Assembly (NCBI GenBank): GCA_934615645.1
Contig: CAKTTR010000039.1
Coordinates: forward strand, 1 to 17,147
DNA length: 17,147 nucleotides
From: an uncultured Oscillospiraceae bacterium
GTDB taxonomy: Bacteria; Bacillota; Clostridia; Oscillospirales; Oscillospiraceae
Direction: 5' to 3'
Shown in pieces: positions 1 to 7,963 of this stretch. Both the position numbers and the translations under genes were made by a program. Positions within the stretch are counted from its first letter, which is position 1; each line of letters starts with the position of its first letter. A model generated the notes under the pieces. That model ran no database searches and was not told the DNA's origin. It saw only the letters and a list, made by a program, of their open reading frames with translations.

Positions 1-3000
1 CTGGCCTGCCGCGTTCGAAACCGTGATAACGGCGTCGGACGGGGTGACGGAGAAGGTCACGGGGAAGGTCTCCAGGGCCAGGTCGATGGGTACGCACTGG
101 CTGTTTGTAAATTCGACGGTGCCGCTGGCCGGGTCATAGCCGGTCTTTGTGACGGTATAGGCATAGCTGCCTGCGCCGACCAGATAGCAGCCGGTGCCGG
201 CGGCGGTGACGGCCTGACCGTCCTTCGTCAGGGAAATGCTTGCGCCAGCCGGTGTCACTGCGAAGTAAAGAACATAGCTTGCATCGCTGTTTTCCCACTT
301 GAGGACCGGGGCTGTGCCGTCATTGCAGGTGGCAAATTCGCCGCCCAGCAGACCGACAAGCCGCAGCTGGGTCAGCTCCGCCTGGGTCACGGCGGCGGTG
401 TGATCGTCCTCCATGACGTTACTGCCGATGCCCTGCCCGCAGGTGCTCTCCAGATAATAGCAGTTTGCGGCGGCGGGCATGACATTTGAGCCCTTGCTGC
501 CGATGATCGCACCGGCCAGCTCGCCGGTGGCCGTGACAGCGCCGGTGTTCAGGCAGCCTGCCACGGAGCCGCCGTAAGCGTTGTGGGCCCGCCCGAGGAT
601 CCCGCCGACGCCTTCCTTCGTGCCGGCGCCGGAGATGGCCGCCGTATTGTAGCAGCCGGTGAGGGCCGCATTGCTGAAGCCTGCAATGCCGCCGATCTCA
701 TCGCCGGTGCCGGTGACGGCTGCGTCGTTGCGGCAATTTCGGACCGGGACACCGTTTCTGCCGACAATGCCGCCCAAGGACGCCTTGCCGGTCACTGCGC
801 CGTGGTTGACGCAATCGACAATACCCGTGCCGTAGCTGGACGAGCCGACGATGCCGCCCAGATAGGCGTTATCGCCGCCGGAGATCGTCCCATAGTTGCT
901 GCAGCCGACGACGGAGGAGCTCTTGCTGCTGGAGTTCATCATCGCGCCGACGACGCCGCCGACCATGGCATTCTTGTCCCGCATGGATTCTGTGGTGATA
1001 TTGACGCGGTTCGTGCAGTTTTCTACGGTGCCGCCGTTGAGCACGGCGACGATGCCGCCGGCGTACTGAACCGCCTCCAATTGACCCGAGACCGTCAAAG
1101 CCTTGACGGTGCCATTGGCGGCGACGGAGCCGAAGAAGCCGGCGCCGACAATGCTGGTACTGCCGTACTGGGTCAGCTCAGTGCCCTTGGCGCAGACGTT
1201 GGCGATGGTGTGCCCGCTGCCGTCAAACGTGCCGTTATAGCCTGCGGTGCTGCTGGAGCCGCCGTAGGGCGAGATGGGCGTCCAGGCATGGCTGCCCAGG
1301 TCGATATCCGCCGTCAAAATGGCGTTGCTTTCAGCGGCGCCGCTGTTGACCTTGTCGCGGAACCAGGCCAGCTCATAGCCGTTGGAGATCTGGTAGACCC
1401 CATCGACCAGGGCCGGCTCCATGGTATCCTTCCCGTTCCAGACCGGGTCATAGGCCATTTCCCGGGTAATTGCCACCGGCTCGGCGGCGACGGTGAAGGC
1501 CTCCTCAATGGTGGCGCATGCGGGCGCCTCCGCCTTGAGGGTATATGTGCCGGAGGGCAGGAAGCGGGCCACGCCGTTGGTCATGGGCAGCTCTGTGCCG
1601 TCCGCCATCACCGCGAGGATGATGGGATAGCCATCTGTAAAGTGGCCGCCCTGGGCGACGGTCAGGGTGACGGTGACCTCTGCGCCGGTGACGGTCACTT
1701 CTCTTGCTTCGCTGGTGCCGGTCTGGCTATCCAGGTTGGCTTCCCCGTCGCCCAGCGCCGTGACGGACACGACATAGCTGCCGGAGCCGTTCAGGGCGAT
1801 CACGGAGGCGAAATCCTTCTCCGCCGTCTTACTGACCGCATCGTAAACGCTCTCGCTGTTCTTCGTCAGAACGACCCGATAGCCCTTGGCGGCTGCCTGG
1901 GCGGGCCAGACTGCCTTGTCGCCGTCCCAGGTGACGGCCGGGGTATCCAGGGTCACGGGGTGGATTTCTTCATAGTAGGCTGCCTTGAGGTACGGGTAGC
2001 CCTGGTTGATGTAGGTGTTCGTCGCAGCGTCGGCCTTTTGGGCGTAGGCGCTGCCGAGGCTCGACAGAATCGCGGCATCCTTGAGCTCGGCTGCCGTTTT
2101 GCCCGTGCCGGCACTGCTGCCGCTGCCGGAGCTGCCGGTGACGGAAGCGTCGGTGCTGTAGAAGCAGCCGCTGGCGGACAGATAGTTCGTGCGGCCGAAG
2201 AGGGCGCCGAAGTCGGAGGTCGTCGAGGTGACATCGCAGACGGCGTAGCAGCGCTTTACGGAGGCGGAGCTGGAGCCGTTGTTGCCGCCGAGGAGGCCGC
2301 CGGTGTACTGGCCGCCGGAGACGCTGCCCCGGGCGAAGGCGTCCTCCACCTTGCTGGATCTGCCGTAGACACAGCCGGCCAGGCCGCCGATATACTGACT
2401 TGAGCCGCGGACCGTGACGGCCGCTGCATAGGTGCAGGTCAAAGCCGCATTGTTGAGCTGGCCGACAGCGCCGCCGACATACTGGGCGCCGGTAACGCTG
2501 GTGCGCAGCACGGCGCAGTTCTGGATCGGATAGCCGGTGTAGCCAACGAGGCCGCCGACATAATCCTCCCCGGTGACGGCGCTGTCGCGGACGGTGCAGC
2601 CGGTGATGCTGCCGGACTGCAGCCGGCCCACCAGGGCGCCGACGTTGTTTCTCGTGCTGGTGATGGTCGCGTCGGCGACGGTCAGGTTCTGGATCGTCCC
2701 GCTGACGTAGCCGAAGAGGCCGCAGTTCGCATCGGTCACGTTCTGGGTGAAGCTGCTGACCGTGTGGCCTGCGCCATCATAGGTGCCCTTGAAGTTCGCA
2801 CCGCTGGAGCCGATGGGGGCGAAGTCCAGGCCGCCGAGGTCGATGTCCTCCGTCTGGACAAAATAGAAATTGGAATTGGCTGCCGCCGCTGCCGTCTGGA
2901 CCGCCAGATGGCGCAGCTGCTCGCCGGTGGCGATCTGGTAGGGATCGTCCTTCGTACCGGTGCCGCCGTCGTAGGCGTCAGCCTCGGCGCCGTTCCAGGG

Positions 3001-6000
3001 GGCATTGGGGGTCATGGTGACGGCGATCGTCTCATCCTTGGCGATGGCGATTTCGCCCTTAAAGGTACGGTAGCCCTTTAATTTGACCGCATAGGCATAC
3101 GTCTCGGCGGCGAGGGTGTAGGACCCGTCGTCGTTGGCGGTCTGGACGCCGCCTTCGGGGTGCGAGACGGTGATGACCGCGCCCTCCGGTGCGCCGGTGA
3201 AGCGCAGGGTGTAGGTCGGGCTGCGGGTCAGGGTCACAGGCTGGGAGGCGGCCGCCTTGTTGACGGTCACATCGCCGGACTGGCCCTCGTAGCCAAAGGC
3301 GGTGACGTTATAATGATACGTCCCGTTGACAAGCTGGTAGATGACCGTGCCGTTTTCCGAGGAAGCCGGGGCAACGGTCTCGGCTTCTTCGCCTTCGCCC
3401 CGGGTCAGGGTCAGGGCGGCGTTTGCCGGGGTCAGGGTAAAGGTCACGTCGTAACGGCGCGGCTGCAGGGTGACGGCCTTCTGGACGTCGGCCTTGCCGA
3501 TGGTAATCGTGCCGTTCTCGGGCGCGCAGTCCCCTTCCTCATAGGTAACGCTATAGGCGTAGCTGCCGGGCTGCAGGCCGGTGACGGTGTAGACACCGTC
3601 CTCCGTCGCCGCCAGGGCTTCGCCGTGAAAGGTGACGCTGGAGGCGGCGGGCAGGACCGTCAGGGTGACGGCATACGTCGCATTCGGGTCCTCCCATTTG
3701 AGGATGGGGTAGCCGCCGGGGTTGGGGGCAAAGCTGCCGCCCAGGGTCGGGGCCAGGGTCTGCAGCTGGCCGATGGTCTTGGATTTGCCATAGGTGTCGG
3801 TCGCGCCGCAGGTATCGAGGTAGTAGCAGTTTTCGACCGTCGCGGAGCCGTTGCCGAGGAGGGCTTTTTTGCCGCTGGGGACGGTGCCTGCGTTGTAGCA
3901 GTTCCGCACGGCAGTGCCGGAGCCGACCTTGCCGACGAGGCCGCCGACGTAAAAGGCCGTATCGACCGTGCCGAGGTTGTAGCTATCGGTCAGGGCGCCC
4001 TTGGTCAGATTGCCGACGAGGCCGCCGAAGTAGCCGTAGTTCGTGCCGCTGTGGTCGCGAACGAGGCTGGCGCGGTTGATGCAGAGGGTGACCGTGCCGC
4101 TGCTCTCGCCGACGACGCCGCCGACGCCGGAGTCCTTCTTGGTATCCTGCGTGACGGTGGCGCTTTCATTGCAGCAGGCCTCGACGGTGCCGCTATTTGC
4201 GCCGACGATGCCGCCAAGCTGCTCTGCGCCCGTCACAGCGGCGTCCCGCACGGTGACGCCGGAGACGAGGCCGGCGTTCGAGCCGACGGCCAGGCCGACG
4301 GCCTTCTGGGCGCGGAGGCTGGCATTTGCCAGCGTGAAATTCGCAACGCTCGCACCGGATGCGGTATAGCCGAACAGGCCGTAGCCGGTGCCGTTGGTCG
4401 ACTTGATGTACAGGCCGCCGATGGTGTGGCCCGCGCCGTCAAAGCTGCCGACGTAGGGGTTGGCCGCCGTGCCGATGGGCGTCCAGGCGTGGTCGGTGTC
4501 GCCCTCGGTGTTGAGGTTCAGATCGGCTGTCAAAACGGCGTTGCAGCCGGTATGCCCCGCATTCACCTGCTGGGCGAGCCAAGCCAGGTTCTCGGCGGTG
4601 GCGATCTGGTAGACGCCATCACGCAGGACCGGCTCTGCCGCCGTGCCGTCCCAGGAGATAAAGCGCTCCAGGGCGATGGTCGTGGGGGCGTCGGCATCCG
4701 TCACGTTGATATAGCCGGTAACTTTTTTGTAGCCGGTGGTGACGATCAGGTAGTCGTAGGCGCCGACGGGGACGCGATACGTCCCGTCTTCTTCGGCGGT
4801 CATGACCTCGCCGTATTCATTCCGAAGGGTGATGGCCGGGACGGCTTCCGTCGTATTGCCGGTGAAGGTGAAGGAAATGACGTATTTTGTCGATTCCTGC
4901 AGGGTATCGGCGACGGCGAGGTCCGCGCCGGAGACGGTGAAGGCGACGTCCGTCGCGCTCTCGTAGCCGAAGAGGCTGGCGCTGTAGGAATACGCGCCGT
5001 CGGGGACGATATAGCTGCCGTCAGATTCCGGCGTCAGCGTCTCGCCTGCGGCGTTCTTGACCGTCAAGGCTGCGCCCTGGGGGAGGTTCGGGAAGGTGAC
5101 CTTCCAAACCTTTGTCCAGACGGCGTAGAGGCCCAGATCGGCGTCATTCAGCGTAACAGACGCGCCGTCCGCGTAGGCGATCTCACTGCTGTCCGCGCTG
5201 GTGGCCCAGCCGTCGAAGCGGTAGCCCTCGCGGGTGAAGGTGTTGGCCGTCAGGGTGCCGGTGCCGAAAACGCTCTGGGATGCCGTCGCGTCCGTGCCGT
5301 CGTTGGCGTGGAAGATGACGCTATGAGGCAGGGCAACGGCGAAGTCCTTGAGGTAGACGCAGTCGTCGTTGCCGGTACCGGAGACATCCTTGACGTATTC
5401 CAGCGTCAGAACATCGCCCGCCGCCAGCTGGACGCTGTAGGACTTGAATTCCGCCATATTGCCGCTGAAATCGCCCTTCTGCGTATAGCCGTCATTCAGA
5501 GCCGCGCCGTTCTTGCTGATGCGGAGGAAGTCGAATTTCGTCTCCGAGGAGGCTTTGTAGGAGAACGTCAGCTCCGCGGCCTTGGCAAAGGTCAGGGTCA
5601 GTGCAGAGGCGGAGCTATCGACGCCGGTGTTCGTCGAGACGAGGGCGGTGCCGTCGTCCGTCACGGCGAAGGGGTAGTCCGACGCGCTGGCCCCGGCGCC
5701 ATTGGTCACAGTGGCGATGCCGTCCAGGGCGGTGAAGAAGGAATCAATGCCGGCGGCCTCCGTCGCGGTCTCCACGATGGCGACGGTGTAGACGCCCGCC
5801 TCGACCTTCTCGGCGTCGCCGTTGCCGCTGCCGTTGTTCATGGAGGGCCAGTCGGGGTGGCCGACGACGATCTTCAGGCTGTCACCCACAGAGACGGGGA
5901 CCGTCTCGCCGGGACGGTAGCCGGTTTTTGCCGGGTCATACGTCGCAGCATGATAGGTCTGGACCTGGAAGTTCTTGTTATAGGCCGCCGGGGTCACGAC

Positions 6001-6609
6001 CAGATTCGCAGCCGTGACGCCCTCGCCCAGGGCCAGCTCATAGGTCTTGCTGCCGGAGGCAAACTTCGGGCTCAGGGTCCCGCCGGTGATCTCCAGGCTG
6101 GCCAGGGTCTTGGTCGTATCGTTGGCGATGCTGCCGATATCCGGACCCATATTCATGGTATAGCGCATGCAGATGGTGTCCCCACTGCGCAAGGTCTTGT
6201 CGGCGACCGTGTAATGGCCCATCCCCTGGTTGGTATACCAATCGTTCAGGGCAAACTGCCAACCGGCTGCGTAGCTGGTCGTGTCTGCCTGGAGGCCATT
6301 GATCTCGGTAATATAGGGGACCTCTGCACCGGTCAGGGAGTAATTCCCCTCTGCCAGTGCCGCCTGCAGGCAGGAGACTGCAGTGGAGTCACTGGTGATC
6401 TCCACCGTTTTATCCACCAGGGTGCCGGACCAGGCGGTCGCACCGCTGACCCAGCTGCCGGTGTCGGTTTCCTTGCAGGTGTTGTTTTCCACAACGACCC
6501 GCACGGTGCCGACGGTGTCCGCCGTGCCGTCTGCCGCAAATACGGACAGCGGCAGCAGGCTCAGGAGCATCGCCAGCGCCAAAAGGAAGCTGCAAACTCG
6601 TTTACTCAT
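1..6609 (-). CDS. Giant secreted surface protein: DUF4430 (transcobalamin-like) plus PEGA-like and GLUG repeats, C-terminus beyond window
   Basis: Reading the minus strand from the ATG at 6609 gives an open frame to base 1, 2203 codons with no stop, so the C-terminus is missing. AAAGGA lies 8 nt before the ATG. Residues 1-25 form a signal peptide, probably cut after VFA. Residues about 35-160 match DUF4430 (GWQFALNDWY, then CMRYTMNMGPDIG), the domain called transcobalamin-like C-terminal. A cadherin-like beta-sandwich follows (about 168-250), then a jelly-roll-like segment (about 286-420), an InlB/Listeria-Bacteroides B-repeat (about 424-496) and two PEGA-like domains (about 498-640). Three GLUG-rich blocks (about 650-970, 1200-1543, 1723-2100) alternate with further PEGA-like domains and one Fn3-like domain (about 1553-1630). 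Each GLUG block opens with a YQIAT/YQIS motif. Blocks 1 and 3 close with NCYYL then PxLKWE; block 2 closes with a diverged form. No anchor is visible, and one may lie past the edge. Upstream sits a cobalamin riboswitch. Inferred role: surface capture of cobalamin or corrinoids, or adhesion. Confidence 0.9.
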   Translation of the reverse strand, partial: MSKRVCSFLLALAMLLSLLPLSVFAADGTADTVGTVRVVVENNTCKETDTGSWVSGATAWSGTLVDKTVEITSDSTAVSCLQAALAEGNYSLTGAEVPYITEINGLQADTTSYAAGWQFALNDWYTNQGMGHYTVADKTLRSGDTICMRYTMNMGPDIGSIANDTTKTLASLEITGGTLSPKFASGSKTYELALGEGVTAANLVVTPAAYNKNFQVQTYHAATYDPAKTGYRPGETVPVSVGDSLKIVVGHPDWPSMNNGSGNGDAEKVEAGVYTVAIVETATEAAGIDSFFTALDGIATVTNGAGASASDYPFAVTDDGTALVSTNTGVDSSASALTLTFAKAAELTFSYKASSETKFDFLRISKNGAALNDGYTQKGDFSGNMAEFKSYSVQLAAGDVLTLEYVKDVSGTGNDDCVYLKDFAVALPHSVIFHANDGTDATASQSVFGTGTLTANTFTREGYRFDGWATSADSSEIAYADGASVTLNDADLGLYAVWTKVWKVTFPNLPQGAALTVKNAAGETLTPESDGSYIVPDGAYSYSASLFGYESATDVAFTVSGADLAVADTLQESTKYVISFTFTGNTTEAVPAITLRNEYGEVMTAEEDGTYRVPVGAYDYLIVTTGYKKVTGYINVTDADAPTTIALERFISWDGTAAEPVLRDGVYQIATAENLAWLAQQVNAGHTGCNAVLTADLNLNTEGDTDHAWTPIGTAANPYVGSFDGAGHTIGGLYIKSTNGTGYGLFGYTASGASVANFTLANASLRAQKAVGLAVGSNAGLVSGVTVRDAAVTGAEQLGGIVGANSGTVEACCNESATVTQDTKKDSGVGGVVGESSGTVTLCINRASLVRDHSGTNYGYFGGLVGNLTKGALTDSYNLGTVDTAFYVGGLVGKVGSGTAVRNCYNAGTVPSGKKALLGNGSATVENCYYLDTCGATDTYGKSKTIGQLQTLAPTLGGSFAPNPGGYPILKWEDPNATYAVTLTVLPAASSVTFHGEALAATEDGVYTVTGLQPGSYAYSVTYEEGDCAPENGTITIGKADVQKAVTLQPRRYDVTFTLTPANAALTLTRGEGEEAETVAPASSENGTVIYQLVNGTYHYNVTAFGYEGQSGDVTVNKAAASQPVTLTRSPTYTLRFTGAPEGAVITVSHPEGGVQTANDDGSYTLAAETYAYAVKLKGYRTFKGEIAIAKDETIAVTMTPNAPWNGAEADAYDGGTGTKDDPYQIATGEQLRHLAVQTAAAAANSNFYFVQTEDIDLGGLDFAPIGSSGANFKGTYDGAGHTVSSFTQNVTDANCGLFGYVSGTIQNLTVADATITSTRNNVGALVGRLQSGSITGCTVRDSAVTGEDYVGGLVGYTGYPIQNCAVLRTSVTGAQYVGGAVGQLNNAALTCTYAAAVTVRGSSQYIGGLAGCVYGRSSKVEDAFARGSVSGGQYTGGLLGGNNGSSSASVKRCYAVCDVTSTTSDFGALFGRTNYLSASGCFYSTDASVTGSSGSGSSAGTGKTAAELKDAAILSSLGSAYAQKADAATNTYINQGYPYLKAAYYEEIHPVTLDTPAVTWDGDKAVWPAQAAAKGYRVVLTKNSESVYDAVSKTAEKDFASVIALNGSGSYVVSVTALGDGEANLDSQTGTSEAREVTVTGAEVTVTLTVAQGGHFTDGYPIILAVMADGTELPMTNGVARFLPSGTYTLKAEAPACATIEEAFTVAAEPVAITREMAYDPVWNGKDTMEPALVDGVYQISNGYELAWFRDKVNSGAAESNAILTADIDLGSHAWTPISPYGGSSSTAGYNGTFDGSGHTIANVCAKGTELTQYGSTSIVGAGFFGSVAANGTVKALTVSGQLEAVQYAGGIVAVLNGGTVENCTNRVNITTESMRDKNAMVGGVVGAMMNSSSKSSSVVGCSNYGTISGGDNAYLGGIVGSSSYGTGIVDCVNHGAVTGKASLGGIVGRNGVPVRNCRNDAAVTGTGDEIGGIAGFSNAALTGCYNTAAISGAGTKEGVGGILGRAHNAYGGSVAGCLNTGAVTATGELAGAIIGSKGSNVMPAAANCYYLESTCGQGIGSNVMEDDHTAAVTQAELTQLRLVGLLGGEFATCNDGTAPVLKWENSDASYVLYFAVTPAGASISLTKDGQAVTAAGTGCYLVGAGSYAYTVTKTGYDPASGTVEFTNSQCVPIDLALETFPVTFSVTPSDAVITVSNAAGQ

Positions 6610-6721
6610 AGGTTGTTTCCTTTCTGGATTTTTTCTTTCTGATCGGCAGGCAGCTGCGTGCGCTGCCCCCATGTTTTCCTTTTCCTACGATTCTCTAACA
6701 GATTACAGGATAAAATGCTGC

Positions 6722-6766
6722 AAAAAAAAGCACATGGCCCCCTTTCTTAGGATATTGCCATGCACC
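6722..6766 (-). terminator. Intrinsic terminator in the leader of the giant gene (riboswitch expression platform)
   Basis: On the minus strand GGTGCATGGC (6766-6757) can pair with GCCATGTGCT, ending at about 6729, using several G-U pairs. The stem runs straight into eight T residues (6729-6722). It lies between the riboswitch aptamer and the start codon, about 112 nt before the ATG, so it would stop transcription before the coding region. This is the usual arrangement of a transcription-terminating riboswitch in Firmicutes. The alternative antiterminator pairing was not worked out. Confidence 0.72.
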
Positions 6767-6782
6767 CGTATTTGCACATAGA

Positions 6783-7032
6783 ATCAGCGTAAGGCTGATG
6801 GAGCTGACCGTCTGTCTTCTGACTTGCGATAGGAGGCAAAGCCTCTGCAGGGCGCGCCTACCTTCCCATGCGAAAACGCACAGTGGAAGCCTTTCGGCTC
6901 ACGCCAGATTGCTCTGGCGCTTCGGCGGCCCTTCACGCGCACAGCGCCGGTAACGTGGGGTCGTTTTGACGCCCCTTTCCTTCTCATGCACGCCCCCCGC
7001 TGCAGCGCGGTCAGGGGCGGGCATCCGGTCAG
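6783..7032 (-). promoter_or_regulatory. Cobalamin (B12) riboswitch upstream of the DUF4430 surface protein
   Basis: Read on the minus strand, this leader has the conserved parts of a cobalamin riboswitch in the right order. P1 is CTGACCG (7032-7026) pairing perfectly with CGGTCAG (6810-6804). Next come a GGGG-GT/AC-CCCC hairpin and GCTGTG. A hairpin with a GCAA tetraloop (CGCCAGA/TCTGGCG) and a GCC-GAAA-GGC hairpin follow. The core CCACTG (6886-6881) and TGGGAAGG (6868-6861) flank a GTGCG-TTTT-CGCAT stem. The B12 box is AAGTCAGAAGACAGACGG (6825-6808). A hairpin just outside P1 (ATCAGC, loop CTTAC, GCTGAT; 6799-6783) is where the kissing-loop partner P13 is expected. A consensus promoter lies 17 nt upstream and an intrinsic terminator follows. 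The assignment rests on motif recognition by eye, and the subclass is not resolved. Confidence 0.87.
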
Positions 7033-7048
7033 TTTCTGAATTACCATT

Positions 7049-7077
7049 ATTATAAAGGAATGCGCAGAAATTGTCAA
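7049..7077 (-). promoter_or_regulatory. Sigma-A promoter of the riboswitch and giant surface gene
   Basis: On the minus strand TTGACA (7077-7072) and TATAAT (7054-7049) are both exact consensus hexamers separated by 17 bp. The start site should fall near 7042, about ten bases before the P1 helix of the riboswitch, so the whole aptamer is transcribed. Such a strong promoter suggests high expression when the riboswitch permits it. Confidence 0.9.
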
Positions 7078-7150
7078 TACAACGCCGTTGATGGGTGGTT
7101 GTTTTGGAGAGGGGCGGTGCGGTGCTGGGCACCGGGTGCGATGCGCCAGG

Positions 7151-7202
7151 CCAAAGGCTCCCCTGAAAGGGGAGCTGGCACGGCAAAGCCGTGACTGAGG
7201 GG
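7151..7202. repeat. Short structured repeat: CTCCCC/GGGGAG hairpin plus 6-bp hairpin
   Basis: The motif CCAAAGG is followed by a 7-bp hairpin CTCCCCT-GAA-AGGGGAG (7158-7174), then CTGG, a 6-bp hairpin CACGGC-AAA-GCCGTG (7179-7193) and ACTGAGGGG. The same layout recurs at 7331-7360 and 15796-15842 with different bases in the second stem that still pair. No coding potential is convincing here. Confidence 0.7.
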
Positions 7203-7245
7203 TTTTGTTGCAAGTTTGCACCGCACCCCCCTGCGCCGTACAGCA

Positions 7246-7345
7246 CCAAAGGCTCCCTTGTGTATGGGTGAGACTCCAAGAACGCAAGCGAAGCGCAGCG
7301 TGATTGGCTAAGTCGAACCCATGCAAAGCTAAGGGAGCTGGCATG
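7246..7345. repeat. Same hairpin repeat with another element nested in its loop
   Basis: CCAAAGGCTCCCTT (7246-7259) and AAGGGAGCTGGCA (7331-7343) are the two halves of the repeat that elsewhere is joined by a 3-nt GAA loop. Here about 70 bases separate them. The intervening sequence is a complete tandem-GA stem element (7266-7320). This looks like one repeat inserted into the loop of another. Confidence 0.6.
7266..7320. repeat. Tandem-GA stem element, instance 1
   Basis: GGGT-GA-GACT-CCAA (7266-7279) faces TTGG (7304-7307) and AGTC-GA-ACCC (7311-7320). The two GA steps are opposite each other in the stem, which as RNA would allow tandem sheared G-A pairs between two Watson-Crick helices. The same frame occurs at 7361-7452 and 15843-15884. 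Confidence 0.6.
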
Positions 7346-7360
7346 GCGTAGCCATGACTT

Positions 7361-7452
7361 GGGTGAGACTCCAAGCGCGTAGCGTTTGGCTAATAAGCGA
7401 GAGTCAAAATCTTTGATTTTGCTCCTCGAGCTTATACAGCGTAGTCGAACCC
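7361..7452. repeat. Tandem-GA stem element, instance 2, with a nested hairpin
   Basis: GGGT-GA-GACT (7361-7370) leads into the hairpin CCAAGCGC-GTA-GCGTTTGG (7371-7389), and the closing strand AGTC-GA-ACCC is at 7443-7452. Between hairpin and closing strand sits an additional palindromic piece (ATAAGC to GCTTAT with inner CAAAATC-TTT-GATTTTG) that is missing from the otherwise matching instance at 15843-15884. Confidence 0.6.
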
Positions 7453-7589
7453 ATACAGCGTAGAGGGATTGCTGCAACGCAAAAGCAAGTTTGCTGCGCA
7501 GTACTCGACTCCTCCAGGCTTAAAAGCCAAGTTTGGAAATCTTTCCATGCCAATTTCTACCAGACAAATCTGTTAGCGCCCTCCGGGGG

Positions 7590-7671
7590 CCCGATTCTTT
7601 CTTCTCCAGCGAAGAAAGAATCGGGGAAGAAAGACGCCGCCAAAGGCGGGGGGCGGTCCCCCCGCCCTTGG
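7590..7671. repeat. Conserved double hairpin of composite repeat, copy 1
   Basis: Hairpin 1 has perfect 15-bp arms, CCCGATTCTTTCTTC (7590-7604) and its complement (7611-7625), around the loop TCCAGC. A conserved linker GAAGAAAGACGCCG follows. Hairpin 2 has 14-nt arms (7640-7653 and 7658-7671) around CGGT with one A-C mismatch. In copy 2 (16023-16104) hairpin 1, the linker and the CGGT loop are identical. Hairpin 2 differs at several positions, yet all 14 bp pair. Confidence 0.8.
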
Positions 7672-7928
7672 ATCTCACCCCCTGGGTACAACGTCGGCAC
7701 TACAGCCGCACACTGTCCCAGCTGCCAGGCAGATTTGTGCCTGCATCCGTGCCCTGTGAGCTGGTGAGCAGACCGCTTGCCGCTTCGCTGTAGCTTACGC
7801 ACTGCGGAGGTAGCTTGGGGGGATGGTGTGGTTGGGGGCCTGTAGCGTCGAACGACAGTCACGCTGCGCGCGGGCGCTTGCAGCGGTGTGTGTTCGGGGG
7901 CTGCCGGGGATTTGGTGCGCAGCACGCG

Positions 7929-7955
7929 AAAATCCCTGGCCTGGGGCCAGGGATT
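7929..7955 (-). terminator. Intrinsic terminator of the LCP gene
   Basis: AATCCCTGGCC (7931-7941) and GGCCAGGGATT (7945-7955) form a perfect 11-bp stem with a 3-nt loop. On the minus strand the stem ends in TTTT, only 9 bases beyond the stop codon of the LCP gene. The T tract is short, but placement and stem strength favour a terminator. Confidence 0.75.
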
Positions 7956-7963
7956 GGGGCGCG

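Larger units (their letters stand above)
7331..7925. repeat. Composite structured intergenic repeat, copy 1
   Basis: This noncoding stretch aligns along most of its length, in the same orientation, with 15813-16440. Shared blocks in order are a 6-bp hairpin, the tandem-GA element, a segment ending in TACTCGACTCCTCCAG, a segment ending in TACCAGACAAA, the double hairpin at 7590-7671, and the block GGCAGATTTGTG to GCTTGCCGCTTCGCTGTAG. A last block contains CGGGCGCTTGCAGCGGTG. Copy 1 alone carries an extra hairpin (ATAAGC/GCTTAT enclosing CAAAATC/GATTTTG, about 7391-7434). No transposase or convincing ORF is present. Together with 7151-7330 it fills the gap between the riboswitch promoter and the LCP gene. 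Confidence 0.8.

Noticed and set aside
583..2403. Plus-strand open frame of 606 codons
   Set aside because: It is codon-aligned antisense to the giant minus-strand gene. Its translation is low-complexity (glycine, alanine, aspartate, valine) with no domain, whereas the minus frame gives clear DUF4430, GLUG and PEGA-like modules.
3160..6642. Plus-strand open frame of 1160 codons, with smaller frames at 2764-3081 and 4043-4369
   Set aside because: Same cause: antisense shadows of the giant gene in GC-rich DNA. No ribosome site precedes them, and the real frame has a signal peptide and recognisable domains.
6784..7477. Minus-strand frames of 196 and 192 codons
   Set aside because: They translate the repeats, promoter and riboswitch. 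The RNA structures explain this stretch better, and neither frame has a ribosome site or domain.
7134..7930. CRISPR array
   Set aside because: Repeats are irregular in length and spacing, related by nested hairpins, with no constant repeat-spacer pattern and no cas genes.
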